NCBI GenBank assembly: GCA_017999235.1
Contig: JAGOBN010000217.1
Span: 1 to 6,913, forward strand
Origin: Anaerolineales bacterium
Lineage (GTDB): Bacteria > Chloroflexota > Anaerolineae > Anaerolineales > UBA6663
Length of the DNA stretch: 6,913 bases
Direction of reading: 5' to 3'
In this document: one piece after another, positions 1 through 5,694 of the stretch
Layout of the letters: the number at the start of each line of letters is the position of its first letter
How positions within the stretch are numbered: position 1 is the first letter of the stretch
Translations under genes and position numbers: made by a program
Notes under the pieces: model-generated
Databases searched by the model: none
What the model saw: only the letters and a program-made list of their open reading frames with translations
What the model was told of the DNA's origin: nothing

Positions 1-2271
1 GTTCTGCGCCTCGGCGATCTCCAACAACGTGCGGCCCGCCGTCACAGGCACGCGCGTGTCATTGGGCAGGAACACGATCTCGGCCGGGCCGGCGGCCACA
101 ACTGGGCCGGCGGCCACAACCGGGCCGGCGGCCGCCACGGGGGCCGGCGCAGGGGCCGGCGCGCCGGCGGTCACCGGCACCAGGTGCGCCAAAAACTGCG
201 TCTCTTTGCGGCGCGTCCGGATTACCCACAGTCCGGTCAGCGCGAGCAGCCCCGCTTGCAGCACCCACGCCAGCCAAACGGGCGCGGCCCAGCCGAGCAG
301 GCCGCCCAGGGCCGTCAACCAACCAGGCAGCGCAAACGCGTAATACAGGTTGAAGGCCGTAGCGCCGTAGAAGGAGGCCAGCTGGTTGATGGAGATTTTC
401 AAGAAACTCTGCAAGAGATAAAAGACGCCCACGCTGACCACCATCAGCAGCGCGAACTGCCCGTACATGGCCAGCACGGCGTGCCAGCCGGCTGGGTCCG
501 GCACGGTAAAGAACGCCACGATAAAGCCAGGCATGGCGGCGGCGAAAAATTTGCGGTAAGCGGCGTAGTGCGGGTCGGCGTCGTGCAGGTCGGCCAGATA
601 GGCCGAACGCGGGCTGAAGTCATAGCAGTGCTTGGTGCAGCCCACGCACGGGTTGCAGTGCGCGTTGGCCACGGTCGCGAACGGTGTCTGATTGTAGAGG
701 CGCTGCACGGGATAGAGCGGGCAGAGACTGCTGCACCACCCGCTCTTGCCTTTGAAGAGATAGCCTCCCAGCCAGGCGCTGGCCAGGGCCGCCAGGATTA
801 AGACGGCGGTGGCTGGCCCGCTGGTGTTGAACAGCCACTTGCGGCTGGAGGCCAGCCCGAAGAACAAGGTCAACCCGATGACAAACCCATATTCGGTGAG
901 CCAGGCCGGCGGCGTTAACGCGCGCGTGAACTTGAGCCAGCGCGGGGTCTGGTTGGAGGCGGCCAGCGGACACAGGTTGCGCCACACCCCCGGCGCCACC
1001 AGGAAGAGGGCCGGCAAGACCGGGACGGTGAGGCGCCAGAAGTACAGCAGGCCCGCCGCCGGCTCCAGGAACAGCACCACCACATACGCCCCGAGCGCGA
1101 CCACCCCGGCCAGCCGGCCCAAGTTCCAGAACCAGCGCCAGAACCAGGCGGGCAGCCAAGCGTGCGCGCGCAGCTGCAGATAATTCGGAAAAGCCGGCAG
1201 CGGTTCCCGCGGCGTCCGGACTGGGCGCGGGCGCGGCGGGGAGCCGGCGCGGCGGCGCCGGGCCGGCCAGGCGACTGCTAGTGTCGCCACGGTCGCCAAC
1301 ACCGGCACACCCAGGAGCCCCGCCAACAACAGGCCGAGCGCTTCCCACATGCCGGCCCAGCCCGCGTCCGCCGGCGGGCCGGCGGACGGCCAATACTGGG
1401 TCTCGGCCGGGCTATACGCCGGCAAACTGATCGTCACCGTATGCGGTCCCGCCGCGCCCCGCGCGTCCGGCGCGCGGTAGGTCACCGCATACTCCGCCTG
1501 CAACGCCCGTTCCCACTGTTGCAGCACGGCCGCCGCGGCGGCGGGCTGGACCACCGCGTATTGGCCGCCGGCCTGCTCCGCCAGGCGTCGCAGGGCGGCG
1601 TGTCCGGCCGCGCCCAGTTCCAGAATCGACACGGATTGGGCCTGGCCCAACCCCTCCGCCAACGGCTGGGCGCTGGCCGTATCCGGCCCCGCCGTCACCA
1701 CAAACAGCGCTTTCCGGCCGGGGAACTCCGCCAGCGCCTGCGCGCCCGCCAACACCGTGTCATACAACGCGGCCCCGCCCGGCGCCGGGGTGAGGCCTTC
1801 GGCCGCCGGCACTAGCAGCGACCGGTTGGCCGTGATGGGCTGCAGGAGGTGGCTCTGAGCGTCAAAGCTCATGAGGCCGGCTTGATCGCCGGGCAGCAGC
1901 GCGGCGCTGAACGTCTCGACGGCGGTTTGGATCGCCGGTCCGGCGCCGGCGGCCCGCGCCGCGTCCGAGCCATCCACCACCAGCAGCGTGGTCACCAAGC
2001 CGGCCGTCGCGGCGGCCGGTTGCGCTGGCACGCGCGCGCCGGCCTCGCGGATCTGCAATTGCGCCGGATCGAGCGCCACCGGCGCGCCGGCGGCATCCAC
2101 CGCCGCGATGTAGACCGTGACCAGGGGAAAACGGGCGGCATCCACTTGCGTGATCCGCAGCCGGCCGGCTGAATCCGCCCGCAGCGTGGGCGCTGGGCTG
2201 AGCACCAGCAAACTCAGCCCCGCCGCCAGCCCGAGCTTAAGCAGGTTTTGTCGAAAACGTTGTGGCCACAT
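1..2271 (-). CDS. Exported VWA domain fused to polytopic Fe-S membrane core and 2Fe-2S ferredoxin domain (partial, 3' end off window)
   Basis: The frame is open for 757 codons from ATG 2271 to base 1, with no stop inside the window. Residues 1-32 look like a signal peptide (hydrophobic 13-28, likely cut after LRA). Residues about 92-265 resemble a VWA fold (LVTTLLVVDGSD, then DQAGLMSFD, GGAALYD, ALFVVTAG). Helices follow at about 310-335, 384-405, 409-428, 460-477, 486-505, 575-592, 597-621, 630-649 and 655-684. Basic loops (RRRR at 338-341, RTRRK at 685-689) put the cysteine regions in the cytoplasm. There are seven cysteines: C434 (NLCP), C513/C517 (CSSLCP) and C539/542/545/549 (CxxCxxCxxxC), as in NosR/NapH/RdxA-type ferredoxin-like membrane proteins. 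An AAGPVV linker leads to a ferredoxin-like start (EIVFLPNDTRVPV, GRTLLEIAEAQ). AAGGA at 2282-2286 lies 10 nt before this ATG; in-frame ATG 2292 is possible but has AGG directly against it. A membrane electron-transfer role is inferred; substrate and partners are unknown. Confidence 0.85.
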   Translation of the reverse strand, partial: MWPQRFRQNLLKLGLAAGLSLLVLSPAPTLRADSAGRLRITQVDAARFPLVTVYIAAVDAAGAPVALDPAQLQIREAGARVPAQPAAATAGLVTTLLVVDGSDAARAAGAGPAIQTAVETFSAALLPGDQAGLMSFDAQSHLLQPITANRSLLVPAAEGLTPAPGGAALYDTVLAGAQALAEFPGRKALFVVTAGPDTASAQPLAEGLGQAQSVSILELGAAGHAALRRLAEQAGGQYAVVQPAAAAAVLQQWERALQAEYAVTYRAPDARGAAGPHTVTISLPAYSPAETQYWPSAGPPADAGWAGMWEALGLLLAGLLGVPVLATVATLAVAWPARRRRAGSPPRPRPVRTPREPLPAFPNYLQLRAHAWLPAWFWRWFWNLGRLAGVVALGAYVVVLFLEPAAGLLYFWRLTVPVLPALFLVAPGVWRNLCPLAASNQTPRWLKFTRALTPPAWLTEYGFVIGLTLFFGLASSRKWLFNTSGPATAVLILAALASAWLGGYLFKGKSGWCSSLCPLYPVQRLYNQTPFATVANAHCNPCVGCTKHCYDFSPRSAYLADLHDADPHYAAYRKFFAAAMPGFIVAFFTVPDPAGWHAVLAMYGQFALLMVVSVGVFYLLQSFLKISINQLASFYGATAFNLYYAFALPGWLTALGGLLGWAAPVWLAWVLQAGLLALTGLWVIRTRRKETQFLAHLVPVTAGAPAPAPAPVAAAGPVVAAGPVVAAGPAEIVFLPNDTRVPVTAGRTLLEIAEAQN
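86..139. repeat. Three tandem 18-bp repeats encoding the AAGPVV linker
   Basis: Units begin at 86, 104 and 122, each starting GGGCCGGCGGCC. The first two differ only at the last base, and the third diverges after 12 bases. Read on the minus strand they encode repeated Ala-Ala-Gly-Pro-Val-Val between the last membrane helix and the ferredoxin domain of the leftward gene. The 18-bp period keeps the frame, so copy number could change without breaking the protein. A flexible tether is the likely role. Confidence 0.85.
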
Positions 2272-2488
2272 GGTCGAGCCGTCCTTCTTCATCCTGCGGC
2301 CGGGGGCGGGCAAACGGAAACAAAGCCGCGCCGGCCAGCCAGGAATGACTTGTTGAAAGCGAAGTGGGAAGCGCGGCAGCCCGCGCGGCGATTAGGCCAG
2401 CGGCCCGCGTCGAACGCCGCACGGCGAAATCGGGGAGCGCTCACCGTGGGTGAACGGGTTGGCAAGGATTTGGTGAAGCATGCCAGGC

Positions 2489-2518
2489 ACTATAGCAAGC
2501 CCAGCGCGCGCCGGTCAA
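2489..2518 (-). promoter_or_regulatory. Sigma70-type promoter for the leftward VWA/Fe-S gene
   Basis: On the minus strand, TTGACC (2518-2513) is followed by an 18-bp spacer and TATAGT (2494-2489). Each hexamer matches the consensus at 5 of 6 positions, and TGC directly before the -10 adds an extended -10 element. Transcription would begin near 2482, about 210 nt before ATG 2271. This is the best promoter match in the window. It is judged from sequence only. Confidence 0.65.
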
Positions 2519-2552
2519 CGAAGGAAGAGCAATAACCCGTGAAGCTCCAGTG

Positions 2553-2577
2553 AATTACGACAAATTTAGGCGTAATT
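2553..2577. promoter_or_regulatory. Palindromic operator-like site
   Basis: AATTACG at 2553-2559 and CGTAATT at 2571-2577 are perfect inverted arms separated by 11 bp. The spacer contains the self-complementary AAATTT near the centre. The site lies between the two divergent promoters, about 35 bp upstream of the leftward -35 and about 60 bp upstream of the rightward -10. The arm-to-arm distance would suit a dimeric helix-turn-helix regulator. No regulator gene is present to name it, so an operator role is inferred. Confidence 0.4.
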
Positions 2578-2636
2578 ATGACGAGACGAAGTCGGCGGCC
2601 GGCCCAGATCCATAAACCCGGCCGAAAATGACAACC

Positions 2637-2645
2637 TGCTAAAAT
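2637..2645 (+). promoter_or_regulatory. Extended -10 promoter for the small CxxC-protein gene
   Basis: TGC followed by TAAAAT (2640-2645, 5 of 6 to TATAAT) gives an extended -10. No good -35 lies 16-18 bp upstream (near 2617-2622). Transcription would start near 2652, just before the strong ribosome site at 2661-2668, leaving a short leader. Confidence 0.45.
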
Positions 2646-2674
2646 AGCTTTCCACTGCTCGGAGAGGATTTCCA

Positions 2675-2866
2675 ATGACTGTTGATCCCGCCCTCGTGAA
2701 ATGCCTGGTTTGCCAACGCGCTGAAAGTGAGATCCCCCTGGCCGCCTGGCGGTATCAGGGGCGCGAGCTATGGATCTGCCCGGACTGCCTGCCGCGGCTC
2801 ATCCACCACCGCGCCGAGCTGGCCGACCAGTTGGCGGCCGCGCCGCCGGCCCGCCCCGAGGCGTAA
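2675..2866 (+). CDS. Small CxxC/CxxC zinc-ribbon-like protein, 63 residues
   Basis: The ATG is preceded by GGAGAGGA (2661-2668) with a 6-nt gap, the best ribosome site in the window, so the start is well supported. The protein has two cysteine pairs, C10/C13 (KCLVCQ) and C35/C38 (ICPDCLP), 21 residues apart, a typical layout for a four-cysteine zinc ribbon. Between them are an amphipathic stretch and WRYQGRELW, and a short Ala/Pro-rich tail ends the protein. There is no signal peptide or membrane segment, so it is probably cytoplasmic. It lies 166 bp upstream of secD on the same strand, but a promoter-like site and a terminator-like hairpin separate the two. I recognise no named family. Zinc binding is inferred, and the biological role (nucleic-acid or protein binding) is unknown. 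Confidence 0.8.
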   Translation: MTVDPALVKCLVCQRAESEIPLAAWRYQGRELWICPDCLPRLIHHRAELADQLAAAPPARPEA

Positions 2867-2926
2867 AACCGGCCGCCGCGGCCGCCGGCCCGCGCGCCCT
2901 TTTTCCGCGCCCGGCCGCCGGCCCGC
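2842..2926. repeat. Three identical 13-mers around the end of the CxxC-protein gene
   Basis: GCCGCCGGCCCGC occurs exactly at 2842-2854, 2881-2893 and 2914-2926. The first copy is inside the 3' end of the small gene and the other two lie in the gap before secD. They sit upstream of the secDF extended -10. The motif contains the palindrome GCCGGC, which is common across this GC-rich window, so chance or compositional bias is possible. Confidence 0.5.
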
Positions 2927-2937
2927 CAGCCGCTCTG

Positions 2938-2946
2938 TGATATACT
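2938..2946 (+). promoter_or_regulatory. Extended -10 promoter for secDF
   Basis: TGA followed by TATACT (2941-2946) is an extended -10 with 5 of 6 matches, standing out in very GC-rich surroundings. The expected -35 position (2918-2923) shows no match. The start point would be near 2953, giving secD a leader of about 80 nt that contains the hairpin at 2979-3006. Confidence 0.5.
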
Positions 2947-2978
2947 TCGGCCGGCTGTGTTCGCGACCGCGGTCATCG

Positions 2979-3006
2979 CCCGCTCGGTCTTTCCGGCGGG
3001 TTTTTT
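2979..3006 (+). terminator. Terminator-like hairpin in the secD leader (possible attenuator)
   Basis: CCCGC (2979-2983) pairs with GCGGG (2996-3000), and CGG (2985-2987) pairs with CCG (2993-2995). T2984 is bulged and the loop is TCTTT. Six T residues (3001-3006) follow directly, and more T-rich sequence comes after. It lies 26 nt before the secD ATG. It may end transcripts from the upstream CxxC gene, control secDF by attenuation, or do both. Confidence 0.6.
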
Positions 3007-3032
3007 GTGTGTTTTGGGAGGCTGGGACTTCT

Positions 3033-4424
3033 ATGCAGCAACGCTCCACCCTATGGCTGATCGTTATCGGCCTGATCGTCGCCGCCGCCGTGTACGTCGT
3101 CGTACCTGGCACCGGCATCGCTTTTACTTTGGGTACTCTAACCGTTGACCAGCAGTTCACGGTCAGCGAAGGCCTGGATCTTAAAGGCGGCCTGCGCGTG
3201 CTTTTGGAGGCGGACATTCCCGCCGGCACGGCGCCGGCCGCCCAATCCATGGAGACGGCGCGCCAGATTGTCGAGCAGCGCGTCAATGGCCTGGGCCTGG
3301 CCGAGCCGTTGGTGCAGCTGCAGGGCAATACCCGCATTGTGGTGGAATTGCCGGGCGTCACCGACCCGCAAGCCGCCATTGAGACCATCAAGCAAACCGG
3401 TTTGATGGAATTCATCGTCATCCCCACCGGCCAGAACCCGCCGCTGGAAGGGACGACCGTATCCACGTACTGCCCGGACATCACCAAGGTGGACTGCGGC
3501 AACGCGGCGCTGGCCGCCGCTCCGGTGGATGCCACCCAGCCGGCCACTACTACGGTGCCGTATGTGACCCTGATGACGGGCGCCGCCCTGCGGGATGCCT
3601 CGGTCGGCTCGGATGAGCTGGGCACCGCCGTGATTGATTTCCAGCTGTCGGGGGATGGCAGCCGGATCTTTGGCGATTTCACCGCCCAGCACATCGGCGA
3701 TTTCCTGGCGATTGTGCTGGATAAGCGCGTCATCTCCGCCCCGCGCATCAACGCCGCCATCACCGACAGCGGCCAGATCTCGGGCAACTTCACCAACCAG
3801 TCCGCCAACCAGCTGGCGCTGCAGCTGCGCTACGGCTCGCTGCCCGTGCCGCTGAAAGTGGTGCAATCCCTGGAAGTCGGCCCGACGCTTGGCCAGGATT
3901 CGGTGCGCAAGAGCACCATCGCCGGCATCATCGGCTTGAGCACCGTGGCGCTCTTCATGATCTTGTACTACCGCCTGCCGGGCATCACCGCCGTGCTGGC
4001 CCTGGCAATCTATGCCGTGGTCACCTTTGCGCTCTTCAAGCTGATCCCGGTGACCCTGACCCTGCCCGGCATCGCCGGCTTTGTGCTTTCAGTCGGGGTG
4101 GCCGTGGACGCCAACATCCTGATCTTTGAGCGGATGAAAGAAGAACTGCGCGGCGGGCGCGGCCTGCGGTCTTCCGTGGAGGCCGGCTTCAGCCGGGCCT
4201 GGCCGTCCATCCGCGACTCGAACATCTCGACGCTGATCACGTGCGCCATCCTGTTCTGGTTTGGCAGCACCTTCGGCGCCAGCATCGTCAAAGGCTTTGC
4301 GCTCACCCTGGCGCTGGGCGTGGGCGTCAGCCTGTTCACGGCCATCCTCGTCACGCGCACCATCATGCACATGGTGATGGACCGCGTCGACTTCTCCAGC
4401 CGCCACTCGTGGTTCGGGATCTAA
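3033..4424 (+). CDS. secD: Protein translocase subunit SecD
   Basis: SecD pairs with SecF to form the membrane motor that uses the proton gradient to help SecYEG complete protein export. The 463-residue product has TM1 at about 7-25, the family motif GLDLKGG at 47-53, a large extracytoplasmic domain to about 290, and five helices at about 293-312, 315-337, 345-366, 395-415 and 420-445. The SVGVAVDANILIFERMKEE signature (353-371) carries D359, which corresponds to the conserved proton-path aspartate of SecDF. It is shorter than E. coli SecD (615 residues), mainly in the periplasmic part. C147 and C155 in the outer domain could form a disulfide. ATG 3033 is chosen because TM1 begins right after it and GGGAGG lies at 3016-3021; the frame stays open upstream to 2727, but that stretch is non-coding in character and holds the promoter and hairpin. 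secF follows after 3 bp. Confidence 0.97.
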   Translation: MQQRSTLWLIVIGLIVAAAVYVVVPGTGIAFTLGTLTVDQQFTVSEGLDLKGGLRVLLEADIPAGTAPAAQSMETARQIVEQRVNGLGLAEPLVQLQGNTRIVVELPGVTDPQAAIETIKQTGLMEFIVIPTGQNPPLEGTTVSTYCPDITKVDCGNAALAAAPVDATQPATTTVPYVTLMTGAALRDASVGSDELGTAVIDFQLSGDGSRIFGDFTAQHIGDFLAIVLDKRVISAPRINAAITDSGQISGNFTNQSANQLALQLRYGSLPVPLKVVQSLEVGPTLGQDSVRKSTIAGIIGLSTVALFMILYYRLPGITAVLALAIYAVVTFALFKLIPVTLTLPGIAGFVLSVGVAVDANILIFERMKEELRGGRGLRSSVEAGFSRAWPSIRDSNISTLITCAILFWFGSTFGASIVKGFALTLALGVGVSLFTAILVTRTIMHMVMDRVDFSSRHSWFGI

Positions 4425-4427
4425 ACC

Positions 4428-5348
4428 ATGTTCAAGATCATCCAACGCCGTTACTGGTATTTCGGCCTGTCGCTCGTCATCATCCTTCCGGGCTTGATCG
4501 CGCTGGGCGTATGGGGCCTGCCGCTGGCCATCGACTTCACCGGCGGGACGCTGCTGGACATCCAGTTCCCGGCCACCACCCAGCCTATTGACCTGGCGCA
4601 GGTGCGCGCGGTGTACGCCGCCAATGACGCGCCGGAAGTCAGCGTCCAGAACTCGGGCACTGACCGCGTCATCGTCCGCAGCGAGGATCTGACCCAGGAA
4701 CAGCAGGTGGGCGTGATCGCCGGCCTGGAGGCCTTGTACGGCCCCGGCACTATCCAGAGCAGCGAAACCGTCGGCCCGAGCGTGGGCCGGGAAGTCGCCT
4801 CCCGTGCGGCCGGCGCCGTGGGCCTGGCCGCGGCCGGCATCCTGCTGTACATCTGGTTCGCCTTCCGCAAGGTCCCGCACGCCTTCCGCTACGGCGTGGC
4901 CGCCATCATCGCCCTGCTTCACGACGTGCTGCTGGTGATCGGCTTGACGGCGCTGGCCGGCCGGTTCCTCGGCTGGCAGGTGGACTCGCTCTTCTTGACC
5001 GCCCTCTTAACGGTGGTGGGCTTCTCGGTCCACGACACCATCGTGGTCTTCGACCGCATCCGCGAGAATATGACGGTCTACCGCCGGCTGGACTACGAAA
5101 CCGTGGTCAACCACAGCGTGGTGCAGACGCTGGACCGCTCGATCAACACCCAATTGACCGTGATGTTTACCCTGCTGTCGCTGGCGCTGTTTGGCGGCGA
5201 CACCATCCGCCACTTTGTGGTGACCCTGCTGGTGGGCATCGCTTCCGGCACGTACTCCTCCATCTTCAACGCCGCCGCCATGCTGGTGGTGTGGGAGAAG
5301 AAGGAGTGGCGCACCTGGTTCCGGCGTGAGGAGCCCGTGACGGCCTAA
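4428..5348 (+). CDS. secF: Protein translocase subunit SecF
   Basis: SecF is the partner of SecD in the accessory export motor. The 306-residue product has the normal length and plan: TM1 at about 11-30, the AIDFTGG motif (34-40; usually GIDFxGG), an outer domain to about 125, then five helices at about 128-146, 155-180, 186-208, 239-256 and 262-290. The signature VVGFSVHDTIVVFDRIREN spans 196-214. D203 matches the functional aspartate of the SecF half, and R237 in TLDRSINT lies 34 residues later, the same spacing as D637/R671 in Thermus SecDF. The start lies 3 bp after the secD stop with only a weak ribosome site (GGGAT), so translation is probably coupled to secD. A strong terminator follows 19 bp after the stop. 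No YajC or other Sec gene is in the window. Confidence 0.97.
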   Translation: MFKIIQRRYWYFGLSLVIILPGLIALGVWGLPLAIDFTGGTLLDIQFPATTQPIDLAQVRAVYAANDAPEVSVQNSGTDRVIVRSEDLTQEQQVGVIAGLEALYGPGTIQSSETVGPSVGREVASRAAGAVGLAAAGILLYIWFAFRKVPHAFRYGVAAIIALLHDVLLVIGLTALAGRFLGWQVDSLFLTALLTVVGFSVHDTIVVFDRIRENMTVYRRLDYETVVNHSVVQTLDRSINTQLTVMFTLLSLALFGGDTIRHFVVTLLVGIASGTYSSIFNAAAMLVVWEKKEWRTWFRREEPVTA

Positions 5349-5367
5349 TCTGGCGGCTTAACGCCCA

Positions 5368-5398
5368 CGCCCGGATCAGCCGATCCGGGCGTTTTTTT
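5368..5398 (+). terminator. Intrinsic terminator of secDF
   Basis: A perfect 10-bp stem, CGCCCGGATC (5368-5377) with GATCCGGGCG (5382-5391), closes on an AGCC loop. Seven T residues follow directly (5392-5398). It starts 19 bp after the secF stop. No T-run follows on the minus strand, so it acts only on rightward transcription. Confidence 0.95.
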
Positions 5399-5500
5399 AT
5401 GGTGCGCGGCGATGGTACGGACTTTGCATACCCTTCAGGCACGCAACTCTTGGCCGGCGCGCGGCGTCTTGAGAACGGCGCAACTCAAACGAGGTGGCTG

Positions 5501-5644
5501 GTGAGCCTGAAATGGCAATTATTTAAACTGTTCCTGCTTGTCCTCCTGATCGGGCTGGCCGCCTGGTACGCGCTGTCCGGGCCGCTGGGGACCCCGGTCC
5601 CCGCCCTGCCGCCGCCCGTGGGCGGCCTCCCCCTGGGGGGTTAG
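5501..5644 (+). CDS. Possible single-helix membrane protein, 47 residues
   Basis: GTG 5501 is preceded by GAGG (5491-5494), 6 nt away. The product begins MSLKWQLFKLFLLVLL, has one membrane helix at about residues 7-25 with Lys at 4 and 9 before it, and ends in a Pro/Gly-rich tail (LPPPVGGLPLGG). The same frame is open back to ATG 5399, but that codon touches the terminator T-run and lacks a ribosome site, so the GTG is preferred. TTGAG (5469-5473) and CTCAA (5484-5488) form a small inverted repeat just before the ribosome site. I see no clear promoter. Codons in the body favour G/C at the third position, as in neighbouring genes. It matches no family I know; it could be a chance open frame. 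Confidence 0.5.
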   Translation: MSLKWQLFKLFLLVLLIGLAAWYALSGPLGTPVPALPPPVGGLPLGG

Positions 5645-5646
5645 GG

Positions 5647-5686
5647 AAAACGCCGGCCCAGCGCCATCGGCGGCGCCAGGCCGGCG
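5647..5686 (-). terminator. Hairpin terminator of the PA14-repeat gene
   Basis: CGCCGGCC (5651-5658) pairs with GGCCGGCG (5679-5686), and GCGCC (5661-5665) pairs with GGCGC (5672-5676). A symmetric CA/CA mismatch separates the two stems, and a 6-nt loop closes the hairpin. On the minus strand it is followed by TTTT (5650-5647). It starts 8 nt after the stop of the leftward gene. The T-run is short, so efficiency is uncertain. The hairpin also lies just after the stop at 5644 on the plus strand, but no T-run follows there. Confidence 0.6.
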
Positions 5687-5694
5687 CGCGGGCT

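Larger units (their letters stand above)
2293..2674. other. Divergent intergenic region
   Basis: No convincing gene is seen here; short open frames lack ribosome sites and typical composition. The region separates the leftward VWA/Fe-S gene from the rightward CxxC-protein gene. It holds a sigma70-like promoter facing left (2489-2518), an AT-rich palindrome (2553-2577) and an extended -10 facing right (2637-2645). The leftward transcript would carry an untranslated leader of about 200 nt. In that leader I see only a weak CACGG/CCGTG inverted repeat and no riboswitch I recognise. The stretch around 2540-2580 is clearly richer in A+T than the rest of the window, as expected for regulatory DNA. 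Confidence 0.6.

Noticed and set aside
184..801. Plus-strand open frame of 205 codons
   Set aside because: Antisense shadow of the VWA/Fe-S gene in GC-rich DNA, low-complexity composition, no ribosome site.
620..1393. Minus-strand open frame of 257 codons
   Set aside because: It lies in another frame of the VWA/Fe-S gene on the same strand, is extremely rich in Arg/Gly/Ala/Pro, and shows no motif; the 757-codon frame gives recognisable domains throughout.
2248..2535. Plus-strand open frame of 95 codons in the divergent intergenic region
   Set aside because: It begins inside the opposite gene, has no ribosome site, and covers the leftward promoter.
2965..2974. GACCGCGGTC palindrome as an operator for secDF
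   Set aside because: Ten self-complementary bases in sequence this GC-rich are weak evidence alone; kept only as a possible alternative fold in the secD leader.
2727..3032. In-frame upstream extension of SecD
   Set aside because: It overlaps the CxxC gene and the promoter and hairpin, is Arg/Pro-rich with no homology-like pattern, and would place a long tail before TM1; ATG 3033 fits the family start.
2768..3808. Minus-strand open frame of 346 codons opposite secD
   Set aside because: Antisense of a certain secD; the translation has no recognisable domain.
4089..4922. Minus-strand open frame of 277 codons opposite secD/secF
   Set aside because: Antisense shadow; highly charged Asp/Arg/His/Gly composition typical of reversed GC-rich coding DNA.
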